This document shows, in pieces, positions 24,911-35,310 of a stretch of DNA of 64,000 nucleotides. The stretch is from NCBI GenBank assembly GCA_026645935.1, contig JAPKMP010000001.1, forward strand, positions 186,001 through 250,000. Direction: 5' to 3'. Position 1 is the first letter of the stretch. Each line of letters opens with the position of its first letter. This stretch comes from Candidatus Villigracilaceae bacterium. GTDB lineage: Bacteria; Chloroflexota; Anaerolineae; Anaerolineales; Villigracilaceae. The position numbers and the translations under genes are program-made. Under the pieces are notes generated by a model. It was not told the DNA's origin and did not search any database. It was given only the letters and a program-made list of their open reading frames with translations.

Positions 24911-26224
24911 TTATGGATTAGGGGTGACTGTCGGTGTGGACGATGGGCTGAAATTCGGGGCGGGCGTGGCATATGCGATCACCGACTCCAATAGCCAGCC
25001 TTCTATGCGCTGCCCATTGATGAGGGCGTATACCTTCACCCAGGTGCTTCCGTTCACGATCTGGAATTCCGAATAGGTTTCGACGATGGTGCCGTTGAGC
25101 AGGGTCATGACGTAGTTTCCGCCCGGCGCATCGCGCAGGTTCGCGCCTCCGCCTTCACTAGCGGCAACCTTTCCATATGTCGGGGTGGGCTGGATGGTGA
25201 GTGTGATGGTCGGTGTTTCCGTAGGTGGAAGCGTGATCTCCAGCGTGAGAGGAACGGGACTGGGAGTGACATCCTCAGAAGTGATTTCATTCGGTGTTGG
25301 TGTGCGGGTGGCGGGACCTCTTGTAGGCGTTTGATTCGGTTTGAGCGTGAGAGTCAGGCTTGGGATCAAGGGGGGAGCCGACGAAATCTGATTCGTGGGA
25401 GTGGATTGAGAAATCGCCGGTTCTGCCCTGAACGGGGTGCCGGATGCAGCGAGGACGGCAAGGGTTCCGGCAAAGAAAACGAGCATGAGTCCGCTCAAGA
25501 TAAATCCGCCTACCGAGGGGCGTAATCGAAGCACGAAGAGAGTGATGAGACCAAGAATGCCTGTGAGCGCAAAATGTGCGGCAAAGACCAGCAGCCCTTG
25601 CATCCATACATCGGGCAAGCCGGAACCGATGCCGAATGCCGCAGCGCTGACGGGCAGGTAGAACGCATAGGCGACGATCACACTTGGCAGAAAAGGACGG
25701 TCTTCGGAACGCGCAAATGAAATGACGAGAGTGATTGCCCCGAGAGCAAAGACAACCAGTTCGGGGATCCACAGCCGGGAGTGAAGAAAAACGTTATCGA
25801 AAGTCTGCGGCATAAAGGGAAGGGCGGCAAAGCCGGTGAGCAGGCCCCCAATAAAAACGAATAGAATGCTGATGAATAACGCCATCAGTGTTTCGAACAT
25901 GAATCGCAGCGAACCGGTGAGGAGAGCGAGTAAAAATCCCACCCAGGGCGTCATGAGCGGCGCAACAAGGATCCCGAACAACAAAACGGCCTGCGAATCG
26001 AGCAGGTAGCCAAGCCCCAGGATCGCCCCGCATATCAATGAAAATATGAACAACTCCCAGGACGGGTATGCCCGTCGAGCCAGCGATGCGATCAATTCCG
26101 CCTGGCCTTCGGCATCCGTCGGTATATGCGATCTTCGTGTGGCGCGCCTTCTGCGCGGCGGCTGCGGAATCGTTGATTCTTCTTTCGGAGGCAGGGGCAG
26201 AACCGGCTCGTCGTTCATAGACAT
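24911..26224 (-). CDS. DUF389 membrane protein fused to an SH3-like domain
   Basis: Protein of 437 residues. A basic N-terminus (PPRRRRATRRSHIP) is followed by about seven membrane helices with the DUF389-type repeat LLFGILVAPLMTPWVGFLLA. A proline/threonine-rich linker of about 70 residues leads to a bacterial SH3 domain (GGANLRDAPGGNYVMTLLNG through NGQRIEGWLLESVIAYA). It ends in a second short proline/threonine-rich tail. SH3 domains of this type often bind cell-wall material, so the C-terminus should be outside. The first ATG directly follows a TATAAT box. The fusion is unusual for DUF389 proteins. Confidence 0.75.
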   Translation of the reverse strand: MSMNDEPVLPLPPKEESTIPQPPRRRRATRRSHIPTDAEGQAELIASLARRAYPSWELFIFSLICGAILGLGYLLDSQAVLLFGILVAPLMTPWVGFLLALLTGSLRFMFETLMALFISILFVFIGGLLTGFAALPFMPQTFDNVFLHSRLWIPELVVFALGAITLVISFARSEDRPFLPSVIVAYAFYLPVSAAAFGIGSGLPDVWMQGLLVFAAHFALTGILGLITLFVLRLRPSVGGFILSGLMLVFFAGTLAVLAASGTPFRAEPAISQSTPTNQISSAPPLIPSLTLTLKPNQTPTRGPATRTPTPNEITSEDVTPSPVPLTLEITLPPTETPTITLTIQPTPTYGKVAASEGGGANLRDAPGGNYVMTLLNGTIVETYSEFQIVNGSTWVKVYALINGQRIEGWLLESVIAYATPAPNFSPSSTPTVTPNP

Positions 26225-26230
26225 GGTTCA

Positions 26231-26236
26231 ATTATA
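26231..26236 (-). promoter_or_regulatory. -10 box of leaderless DUF389 gene
   Basis: On the minus strand TATAAT ends exactly 6 bases before the ATG at 26224, without a ribosome site. Confidence 0.6.
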
Positions 26237-26343
26237 CAGGGTATGGGGCTGTAAAGGGGAAGAAGGGGGCATATCGTTTCCTTCCCTGATGTCGTATATT
26301 TACCCTGTGTCGAATCTTTGATCTGTGGTAACGAGGAGCCCAT

Positions 26344-27246
26344 ATGAAGGAACCACGCGTGTATAGAACCTCTCCCGCCTTGATCGTCATTGTTATTCTT
26401 ATGATCGTCGTTTTGTTTGGCGGAATTGGGTTTGCGTTGGGTCCTGAAGCGATCGCCTTCGCTGCGCCTTATGCGTTGATAGGGCTTGTCCTCTTTGCGG
26501 GATTCTTTGCCGCACAAATATCCAAAATCACCCTTTCTGATGAAGAGATCACGGTTCAGAACCTGCTTGGGGCGAAGACCCTGCGCTGGACGGAGATTGC
26601 CCGCGCATCAGGATGGAGATATACGCTAAAGCTTCACAATCAAGACGAGGATGTGGCGCTAGCTGTCAAACCGCAATTACCGGGATACGAGGAGATCGTG
26701 GAGTTCATCGGCACGAAGCGTCCCGACCTGTTCAACCCGAACGAATACAGCGAGATGAAGCGCGGGCTCGGCGTCTTTGTGATGGTATTTCTGGTGGTCG
26801 CAGTCATTGTAGGTGTTTCCGTGGTTTTCGTTTATTCGACGATGTATTCGCCCGAAGCTTCCACGGTCGGATATTTGCCCCTGCTCGTATTTGTGGTCGT
26901 GGCCTTTATTCTCGGCGGAACAGTCCTATCTGTGCCGCGTTCCTTAATCCTCGAAGGGAAGGTGATGAATCTAAAATATCTCTTCAGTGAAAGAAACCTC
27001 CGCGCGGATGAGATCTCCCAGGTCCAATTGAGTTATACCCAGAGCCGGAACGGGAAACATTACTTCATCGCCTTGCACCTTGCGGATCGAAGGAACATCC
27101 GCCTCTCGGGGCTGGGAATCAGCCTGCCGGTTGCGTATCTGGTTCTGAAAAACTGGCATCGAAATCATACACAAGGACAACATGCGAATCCGCGCCAACT
27201 CTCAACAGACATCGCGCCCAACTGGCCGGATCGTTCCAGCAGATAA
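26344..27246 (+). CDS. Membrane protein with PH-like domains
   Basis: Protein of 300 residues with two membrane-hairpin plus beta-domain units. The first hydrophobic pair covers about residues 10-58, followed by a PH-like beta segment (KITLSDEEITVQNLLGAKTL). The second hairpin spans about 142-198, followed by a similar segment (SLILEGKVMNLKYLFSERNL). This repeated layout resembles bacterial membrane PH-domain proteins of unknown role. CGAGGAGCC lies before the ATG. It is divergent from the DUF389 gene and convergent with the TauE/SafE gene. Confidence 0.65.
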   Translation: MKEPRVYRTSPALIVIVILMIVVLFGGIGFALGPEAIAFAAPYALIGLVLFAGFFAAQISKITLSDEEITVQNLLGAKTLRWTEIARASGWRYTLKLHNQDEDVALAVKPQLPGYEEIVEFIGTKRPDLFNPNEYSEMKRGLGVFVMVFLVVAVIVGVSVVFVYSTMYSPEASTVGYLPLLVFVVVAFILGGTVLSVPRSLILEGKVMNLKYLFSERNLRADEISQVQLSYTQSRNGKHYFIALHLADRRNIRLSGLGISLPVAYLVLKNWHRNHTQGQHANPRQLSTDIAPNWPDRSSR

Positions 27247-27294
27247 CCGATAACCTGTTGTTTTATCCAATGGCGGATGCGGGCGCTGTTACGG

Positions 27295-28056
27295 CTACCT
27301 CACAAAATAAATGATCGCTACAATGACGCCGATCGTCACCACCGTCCACCGCAGCGTGGAAGGTTTGATCTTGCCAGCCAACCGTCCGCCCAGGTTGCCG
27401 CCGATGAGAGCACCTACTGCCATCACCAGGGCGACCGTCCACAATACGTGACCAGAGAATAAAAAGAAAATCGCTGCTGCGATATTTACAGCAAAGGCTA
27501 CCGCTTGTTTCAAAGCGTTGAGCCGTGTGAGAGAGTCTTCGAGGGTGAGTCCCAAAGCCGAAAGGACGATCACGCTCAAACCTGCGCCGAAATACCCGCC
27601 GTAGATGGAAGCGAGCCCCACCGGGAGCCAGGACAGCTTCTCCAAATTTGCTCCCTGACCTTCCGCCATCCGTCTTGTCAGCCACGCGCGGACGGGGTCT
27701 TGGACGGCAAGGAGCACACAAGCCAACAAAATCAAATACGGGACAAGTTCGGTGAATAATTTTTCGCCCGTTTGCAAAAGTAAAAATCCGCCGACCACGC
27801 CGCCAATGACACTGGCAGGCATCAACAGCCACAATCTGTTTTTCTGGTCTTTGAGGTCTTTTGCCTGAGCCATTGTCCCGCCGAAGTAACCGGGGCAGAG
27901 CGCTACTGTGTTCGTGACATTTGCAGAGACGGCGGGCACGCCCAGAAAGGTCAGCACAGGGAAAGTGATGAGCGTCCCGCCGCCAGCTAGGGCATTGATA
28001 GCTCCCGCCGCAAGCGCTGCAATGGCGGCGAAGAGATAGTCAAGAGGTGTGAGCAT
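27295..28056 (-). CDS. TauE/SafE family membrane permease
   Basis: Probable sulfite/sulfonate or organic anion permease of the TauE/SafE (formerly DUF81) family, about 253 residues and eight helices. The family repeat is visible as [17 protein letters not shown] near the N-terminus and [16 protein letters not shown] in the middle. The start at 28056 is preferred over an ATG 42 bases upstream because the family begins there and AAGGA lies upstream. The true substrate is unknown. Confidence 0.85.
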   Translation of the reverse strand: MLTPLDYLFAAIAALAAGAINALAGGGTLITFPVLTFLGVPAVSANVTNTVALCPGYFGGTMAQAKDLKDQKNRLWLLMPASVIGGVVGGFLLLQTGEKLFTELVPYLILLACVLLAVQDPVRAWLTRRMAEGQGANLEKLSWLPVGLASIYGGYFGAGLSVIVLSALGLTLEDSLTRLNALKQAVAFAVNIAAAIFFLFSGHVLWTVALVMAVGALIGGNLGGRLAGKIKPSTLRWTVVTIGVIVAIIYFVR

Positions 28057-28144
28057 GATGGGGAAAATCCTTGTGTTGGGATGGAGCAAGTATAGCATCG
28101 TGAATGGATCAAAACGTCACGTCATTTGTTACTTTTCCTTATTC

Positions 28145-28173
28145 TTGACGCCCCCCGCTCTCCGGCATATAAT
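28145..28173 (+). promoter_or_regulatory. Promoter of the valine T-box transcript
   Basis: TTGACG (28145-28150) and TATAAT (28168-28173) are 17 bp apart, close to the housekeeping consensus. Transcription should start near 28180, just before the first strand of T-box stem I. Confidence 0.8.
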
Positions 28174-28177
28174 CCTA

Positions 28178-28438
28178 GCCATTCAGAAGTAGTAAGCGAC
28201 AGGTTCCCTGATAGAGAAGGAGATGCAAGGTGGAAGTCTCCCCAGGCAAACAGCGCCGAAGTCGTCTGAGTTGACTTGCCGAAGAAATCAACGCGAAAGT
28301 AGACCGGCACGGGGTTGCCCGTTACAGCAAAGACCGATGATTGTCGGTAAATGAGTGTCTCATCCTTGATGGGAAACCGAGGTGGTACCGCGGAGCACAG
28401 ATGCTTCGTCCTCATGATGGACGAAGCGTTTTCGTTTA
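28178..28438 (+). ncRNA. T-box leader with valine GUC specifier
   Basis: Riboswitch that senses uncharged tRNA-Val. The base of stem I pairs ATTCAGA (28181-28187) with TCTGAGT (28265-28271). The specifier loop holds AGTAGTA on the 5' side and GAA-GTC-G on the 3' side, so the specifier codon is GTC at 28261-28263, valine. An upper stem GGAGA/TCTCC is present. The T-box GGTGGTACCGCGG is at 28381-28393, followed by a terminator hairpin (28403-28427). Uncharged tRNA should favour the antiterminator and switch on the genes downstream, which include valS. Confidence 0.93.
28403..28437 (+). terminator. T-box-controlled terminator
   Basis: Perfect stem GCTTCGTCC/GGACGAAGC with a 7-base loop, then a T-rich tail (GTTTTCGTTT). 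Its 5' arm lies just after the T-box sequence, as expected for mutually exclusive antiterminator and terminator folds. Confidence 0.85.
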
Positions 28439-28448
28439 AGGATAGAGC

Positions 28449-28909
28449 ATGAACATCAAACAGATCCTACAATCCCAATATCTTGCCGCGCTTGCCATGT
28501 TCAAACAGGCAGTCGTTCACTGTCCGCCCACGGTATGGGACGCTAAACGCGACAAGGATAAGTTCTGGTATGTTGCCTATCACACCTTGCGGTTCGCTCA
28601 CCAATACCTGAAAGCCAAAGACAAAGGCTATCCCGGCTGGGAGCAAAGACCATACTCGAACCCCGGCGTTCCATTCACGAAGGATGAGATCCTCGAAAAA
28701 CTTGCACAAGTTGAATGGGATATCCTCGAACAGATTCCGCTCATGGATTTGGAAGAAAAGACAGGAGCCGCCGGTGCTCTTGCAAACAAACTGGAGTTAC
28801 AGATTTACAATATCCGCCACATTCAACACCACACAGGCGAACTATATCAAAGACTGAGCGCAACGGACGTAAAATTGAATTGGGCGTCCAAGCGAACCAA
28901 GGAGAACAA

Positions 28910-28913
<4 letters not shown>
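28449..28913 (+). CDS. DinB-like four-helix protein under T-box control
   Basis: Protein of 154 residues resembling the DinB/YfiT four-helix metal-binding fold. Candidate metal histidines are in VAYHTLRFAHQYL (about residue 38) and NIRHIQHHTGEL (about 130), the usual spacing. DinB-like proteins are often thiol-dependent transferases or unknown. It lies between the T-box terminator and valS and overlaps valS by 4 bases (ATGA). It is therefore induced together with valyl-tRNA synthetase when valine tRNA is uncharged. A role in valine or tRNA metabolism is only inferred from this. Confidence 0.8.
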
Positions 28914-31591
<2,678 letters not shown>

Positions 31592-31597
31592 GTTTTC

Positions 31598-31651
31598 GTA
31601 GGGGCGACACACACCTGCCCAGGCCGCAGGTACTGGGTGTGTCGTCCCTAC
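31598..31651. repeat. GTAGGGGCGACAC palindromic repeat
   Basis: Imperfect inverted repeat with arms GTAGGGGCGACACACACC and GGTGTGTCGTCCCTAC, immediately after the valS stop codon. It could act as a terminator-like hairpin but has no T-tract. Elements with GTAGGGGCGAC ends are familiar as dispersed repeats in Chloroflexota and other phyla; only one copy is in this window. Confidence 0.65.
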
Positions 31652-31669
31652 ATTATTTTGGAGGTTGTC

Positions 31670-32170
31670 ATGGACAAACCCGCCATCACTGTCCGCCGCG
31701 CCGAAGCATCGGACGCCGAAGCGTTCCAAAGAATCTTTGCCGGACCCAAAGCGATCTGGGGCACGCTTCAACTTCCATTTCCATCTTCAGACCGATGGCA
31801 AAAACGACTTGCCGACCCGCCGGAAGGATCATTCAATCTCGTCGCTTGCCTCGATGCCGAGGTCGTGGGGCAGATTGGTCTATTCACGTTCCCGAACCAT
31901 CCGCGCCGCAGGCATGTCGGGCAGATCGGCATGGCAGTCCGCGACGATTGGCAGGGCAGGGGAGTCGGTTCCGCGTTGATGCAGGCTGTGATCGACCTTG
32001 CCGATAACTGGCTCAATCTCTCCCGCCTCGAGCTGGAAGTGTTTACCGATAATCCGCCCGCGATAGCCTTATACAATAAATTCGGTTTCGTCACGGAAGG
32101 GATGTTCAAAAACTTCGCCTACCGTGATGGTCAATATGTGGATGTGTATGCAATGGCGAGGTTAAGATAA
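31670..32170 (+). CDS. GNAT-family N-acetyltransferase
   Basis: Acetyltransferase of 166 residues with the full GNAT fold. The acetyl-CoA loop is GMAVRDDWQGRGVGSALMQA near residue 90 (Q/R-x-x-G-x-G/A), and the C-terminal strand is NPPAIALYNKFGFVTEG. The start at 31670 has GGAGG nine bases before it and lies right after a palindromic repeat, so earlier in-frame codons are unlikely. The substrate, a small amine or a protein N-terminus, is unknown. Confidence 0.87.
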   Translation: MDKPAITVRRAEASDAEAFQRIFAGPKAIWGTLQLPFPSSDRWQKRLADPPEGSFNLVACLDAEVVGQIGLFTFPNHPRRRHVGQIGMAVRDDWQGRGVGSALMQAVIDLADNWLNLSRLELEVFTDNPPAIALYNKFGFVTEGMFKNFAYRDGQYVDVYAMARLR

Positions 32171-32191
32171 CGATCCGGGAGCAGGAGAAAC

Positions 32192-32223
32192 AAAAAAGGA
32201 CGAGCCGCAAACTCGTCCTTTTT
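32192..32223. terminator. Bidirectional terminator between GNAT and SLOG genes
   Basis: Perfect stem AAAAAGGACGAG/CTCGTCCTTTTT with a 7-base loop, flanked by A and T runs. It serves both convergent genes. Confidence 0.85.
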
Positions 32224-32224
32224 A

Positions 32225-32929
32225 CTATTTCATCAGCTCATCCATCTTTTTGATGAAATGGTTCGCATCCCGGAAGAAATTCGCCACATGCACCCTGCCT
32301 GTACGGATCAAAGCCAGGGCTTTCGAATCGGTGCCAATTCCCAGACTGGTACTCGCGATCACATCCGCCGTGCGCCCGCTTCCCTCGGCGATCAGCACCG
32401 GGCGCCCATATTGGACGTTATTTCGCGCATCCTCCCATGTGATCTGCCCGCCGTTGATCAATACCGCCACTGTCGGCAGGGAATCGCACAAGGCGCTGGC
32501 TGCCGCCGCGATCCATTCCGATTCGTCGCCCCATTTCGATCCGGGACAAAAGATGAAATGCGAATGATGCGGCTCCAGCATGGTTTCCACATTCTCGATA
32601 TCGCGCGCGGTCACACCGATCATTGGGAAATCCTCCACGCCTCCCGCCTCGCACGCGCGTCCCAATGCAGCCATCACGCCTGTATCCGTGCCGCCGTCGA
32701 GGATGACTGCATTTTTGATCAGCGCAAACGGCAGAAGATGTTTCTCGAAGAAAGTCTGCACCGAGGCGACATCCCCATCACTCATCCCGCCCGCCCCGCC
32801 GACGATCACAATGGTCGGTTGCGACCCGGGAAAGCCAAGCAGTTTCCATGCTTCCTTCAACTCATCCAACGCATCAGGGTAAACAACCGGTCTGGCTCTG
32901 CCTTGCACAGGGAGCGATTCCATTCGCAT
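32225..32929 (-). CDS. SLOG/LSDAT-domain protein
   Basis: Protein of about 234 residues with a Rossmann-like nucleotide-binding fold of the SLOG superfamily, in the prokaryotic LSDAT branch related to the N-terminal domain of TRPM channels. The motifs are IVIVGGAGGMSDGD (first loop), ILDGGTDTGVMAALG (second) and LINGGQITWEDA (third). Such domains bind nucleotide-derived ligands such as ADP-ribose. This copy stands alone without an effector domain. The ATG at 32929 follows a TATAAT box by 6 bases, which fixes the start; the open frame upstream is not conserved-looking. Confidence 0.78.
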   Translation of the reverse strand: MRMESLPVQGRARPVVYPDALDELKEAWKLLGFPGSQPTIVIVGGAGGMSDGDVASVQTFFEKHLLPFALIKNAVILDGGTDTGVMAALGRACEAGGVEDFPMIGVTARDIENVETMLEPHHSHFIFCPGSKWGDESEWIAAAASALCDSLPTVAVLINGGQITWEDARNNVQYGRPVLIAEGSGRTADVIASTSLGIGTDSKALALIRTGRVHVANFFRDANHFIKKMDELMK

Positions 32930-32935
32930 GGCTTC

Positions 32936-32941
32936 ATTATA
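32936..32941 (-). promoter_or_regulatory. -10 box of leaderless SLOG gene
   Basis: On the minus strand TATAAT ends 6 bases before the ATG at 32929; the bases between (GAAGCC) contain no Shine-Dalgarno. Confidence 0.6.
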
Positions 32942-33002
32942 CGATGGATGAACAGCGTAAAAATTACAGAATTTAATTTCCAAAAAGAAACCATTTCTTG
33001 AA

Positions 33003-33031
33003 TTGACAGACATACCGCGGGTGGCTATAAT
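33003..33031 (+). promoter_or_regulatory. Consensus promoter of the FMN riboswitch transcript
   Basis: Perfect TTGACA (33003-33008) and TATAAT (33026-33031) with a 17-bp spacer. It is the best promoter in the window and lies about 15 bases before the aptamer. Confidence 0.85.
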
Positions 33032-33052
33032 GACATTCACAAATTTAAATAA

Positions 33053-33181
33053 CCTTCGGGGCAGGGTGACACGCAGCGCAAAAAGCGTGAATTCCCGATC
33101 GGTGGTACAGCCCACGAGTGCTTCGGCACATGATCCGGCGCAACTCCGGAGCCGACAGTTATAGTCTGGATGAGAGAAGGT
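33053..33181 (+). ncRNA. FMN riboswitch (RFN element)
   Basis: All conserved blocks of the FMN aptamer are present in order: CTTCGGGGCAGGGTGA, then AATTCCCGATCGGTGGTACA, GCCCACGAG, a variable hairpin (GTGCTTCGGCAC), GCGCAACTCCGGAGCCGACA, GTTATAGTCTGGATGAGAGA and the closing AAGG that pairs with CCTT. A terminator follows 39 bases downstream, so high FMN should stop transcription before the transporter genes. Confidence 0.97.
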
Positions 33182-33219
33182 ATCGGCACAAGCCTGTACG
33201 GGATTTGTGTGGATTCGCG

Positions 33220-33250
33220 CCCCGAAAACGTTTGCTGTTTTCGGGGTTTT
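33220..33250 (+). terminator. Riboswitch-controlled terminator
   Basis: Perfect stem CCCCGAAAAC/GTTTTCGGGG with a short loop and a TTTT tail, the expected expression platform of the FMN element. Confidence 0.85.
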
Positions 33251-33297
33251 GATTCTGCGGATTTGCGCGCCTCATTCCCAGACTTGAGCCTGTTCCC

Positions 33298-33333
33298 ACG
33301 CCCCGGAGATCTAACTTCTCTGAGGCGTTTTGC
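33298..33333 (+). terminator. Second terminator-like hairpin before the permease gene
   Basis: Imperfect stem ACGCCCCGGAGA/TCTCTGAGGCGT followed by TTTTG, 48 bases after the first terminator and 25 before the permease ATG. It may add a second termination point, or may mask the ribosome-loading region. Confidence 0.45.
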
Positions 33334-33357
33334 TTGCGCCTGTTTAAGCAATACACT

Positions 33358-34122
33358 ATGAAAACCAAAACCCTGCACTCCCTCTCACGCTGGCTTGGAT
33401 TCGCTTCCATCCTGCTTGCGATTCCGCTCTGGGCATGGATCGTTCGAGCGAGTCGATTACCCAAATTCATCCTGCCGTCGCCCACAGATGTGTGGGATCG
33501 ATTTCTTAAAGCCTTGAATGACGGCAGCCTGCTCTATCACACCGGAATTACGCTTTCAGAGGTACTGCTTGGCCTTCTGGTCGGCGTTTGTTTTGCCACC
33601 ATCGTCGGATACGCCCTTGCCAAATCGCGATCGCTCGAGCGGATTCTTTCACCGTACCTTGTGGCAAGCCAGGCGATTCCCATAGTGGCGATCGCGCCGT
33701 TGCTCGTCATCTGGCTCGGGGATGGGATTCTTTCGAAGGTCATCATCTGCGCATTGATCGTATTTTTCCCGGTGCTGGTCAATACCATCGTTGGCGTCCG
33801 TGCTGTTTCGGCATCCCTGCACGATCTGATGGTCTCCCTCCGCGCCACGCGCTGGCAGATTTTGTGGAAGCTCGAATTACCCGCATCCCTGCCCATCCTG
33901 CTGGGTGGACTTCGCATCGGCGCGACGTTATCGGTCATCGGCGCCATCGTCGGTGAACTGGTGGACGCCGACCAGGGGCTTGGCTTTTTGCTGCAACTGG
34001 GTGATTTTCAGTACGACACGTCCATGGTCTTTGTGGCGGTGTTCATGCTGGTCGCGCTGGCTTTGTCCTTGTATGGTGTGGTGACGTTGCTGGAGAAAAG
34101 GTTTTTAAAGTGGCAAAAATAA
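33358..34122 (+). CDS. Riboflavin ABC transporter permease (RibX-like)
   Basis: Inner-membrane permease of the nitrate/sulfonate/taurine type, about 254 residues with six helices. The cytoplasmic coupling loop is visible as RATRWQILWKLELPASLPILLGG (EAA-like). FILPSPTDVWDRF at the N-terminus is typical of SsuC/ThiX-like permeases. The FMN riboswitch directly upstream makes riboflavin or a flavin precursor the likely substrate, as in the RibXY systems described from Chloroflexus. No Shine-Dalgarno is seen. No ATPase gene is adjacent. Confidence 0.82.
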   Translation: MKTKTLHSLSRWLGFASILLAIPLWAWIVRASRLPKFILPSPTDVWDRFLKALNDGSLLYHTGITLSEVLLGLLVGVCFATIVGYALAKSRSLERILSPYLVASQAIPIVAIAPLLVIWLGDGILSKVIICALIVFFPVLVNTIVGVRAVSASLHDLMVSLRATRWQILWKLELPASLPILLGGLRIGATLSVIGAIVGELVDADQGLGFLLQLGDFQYDTSMVFVAVFMLVALALSLYGVVTLLEKRFLKWQK

Positions 34123-34126
34123 ATCC

Positions 34127-34216
34127 CATGTCAATGCGAGGGTGGTGCTTGTCCGCCCGAAGCAATCTCTTTGTACTGAGCGATTGCTTCGCCCCTTTGG
34201 GTCTCGCAATGACATG
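34127..34216. repeat. TCATTGCGAG-type palindromic repeat inside the riboflavin operon
   Basis: A 90-base imperfect palindrome starting CATGTCAATGCGAGGG and ending TCTCGCAATGACATG, with inner arms GAAGCAATCTC and GAGCGATTGCTTCG. It sits between the permease stop and the binding-protein gene. Its ends match those of the element at 3921. As RNA it would fold into a long hairpin between two cistrons. Confidence 0.75.
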
Positions 34217-34237
34217 AAAAATTAATAAGGAGATTCA

Positions 34238-35215
34238 ATGAAGAAAATAGTTTTGCTCATGCTCGGGCTGGTGCTCGGCCTGATGGGATGCGCCAACTCA
34301 AATTCCGCGAATGAGGCGGGGGAACTTCGTCGCATCAAATTGCCGATGGGCTACATCCCAAACGTCCAGTATGCGCCCTTCTATGTCGCGGTGGACAAGG
34401 GATATTTTGTGGATGAAGGCATCGAACTCGAGTTCGATTATTCGTTCGAGACCGACGGTGTGGCGTTGACGGGCGCGGGCGAAATTCCGTTCACGGTGGC
34501 TTCGGGGGAGCAGGTCTTGCTGGCGCGCTCGCAGGGACTGCCCGTGGTGTATGCATTTGCGTGGTATCAGAAATTTCCGATCTCGGTGATAACAAAACCC
34601 GGGCTTGGAATCGAATCGCCCGAAGACTTGCGGGGAAAAGAGATCGGTTTGCCGGGCTTGTTCGGCGCGAATTACATCGGGGTGGAGGCTTTATTATTTA
34701 CGGCAGGTGTTGATTCATCCGAAGTGACATACGACGCGATCGGGTTCAATCAGGTCGAATCATTTGCGACAGATGCGAGCGATGTGGTGGTGGTTTACAC
34801 CGCCAATGAACCCATTGTCCTGCGCGCGCAGGGGTTTGAGTTCACCGAAATGCGTGTTTCGGATTATGCCCAATTGACCTCCAATGGTCTGGTCACAAGC
34901 GAAATGACCATTGCGAACGAACCGGAGTTGATCCGCGCCATGACGCGCGCGCTGGCTCGCGGCATCGAGGATGCGATCGCGGATCCCGATGAGGCGTACG
35001 CGATCAGCGCGAAGTATGTGGAGAATCTCGATGACCAGGACAAGGATGTTCAGATGCAGGTTTTGAACACCTCGATCGAGTTTTGGCGGGCGGAGCGCAT
35101 CGGTCTTTCGGACCCGCAGGCATGGGAGAACATGAACGAATTGCTGGTGAAGATGGGTATGATCCCCGAACCTGTTGATTTGAGCAAAGCCTTCACGAAC
35201 GAGTTCGTGCCGTAG
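34238..35215 (+). CDS. Riboflavin-binding lipoprotein (RibY-like, NMT1/THI5 fold)
   Basis: Extracytoplasmic solute-binding protein, 325 residues. The lipoprotein signal LGLVLGLMGCANS ends at Cys18. The mature part begins KLPMGYIPNVQYAPFYVAVD, the NMT1/THI5-type opening in which the ligand-facing residues follow GYIPN. TAAGGAGA lies 8 bases before the ATG. It shares the FMN-riboswitch transcript with the permease, so it should capture riboflavin outside the membrane. The 115-base gap to the permease is filled by a palindromic repeat. Confidence 0.83.
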   Translation: MKKIVLLMLGLVLGLMGCANSNSANEAGELRRIKLPMGYIPNVQYAPFYVAVDKGYFVDEGIELEFDYSFETDGVALTGAGEIPFTVASGEQVLLARSQGLPVVYAFAWYQKFPISVITKPGLGIESPEDLRGKEIGLPGLFGANYIGVEALLFTAGVDSSEVTYDAIGFNQVESFATDASDVVVVYTANEPIVLRAQGFEFTEMRVSDYAQLTSNGLVTSEMTIANEPELIRAMTRALARGIEDAIADPDEAYAISAKYVENLDDQDKDVQMQVLNTSIEFWRAERIGLSDPQAWENMNELLVKMGMIPEPVDLSKAFTNEFVP

Positions 35216-35298
35216 ATTGGAATCCGGTGGTCGAGTAGTGACGTAAAAATCGTCACGTATCGCCTGTCCCGGCGGTTTATGCCGGGGAGACCTCCGGG

Positions 35299-35304
35299 TA
35301 AAAT
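35299..35304 (+). promoter_or_regulatory. -10 box of a leaderless promoter before the endonuclease III gene
   Basis: TAAAAT ends 6 bases before the ATG at 35311, with no ribosome site. Upstream, CCGGCGGTTTATGCCGG could form a terminator-like hairpin for the riboflavin operon. Confidence 0.5.
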
Positions 35305-35310
35305 CCTTAC

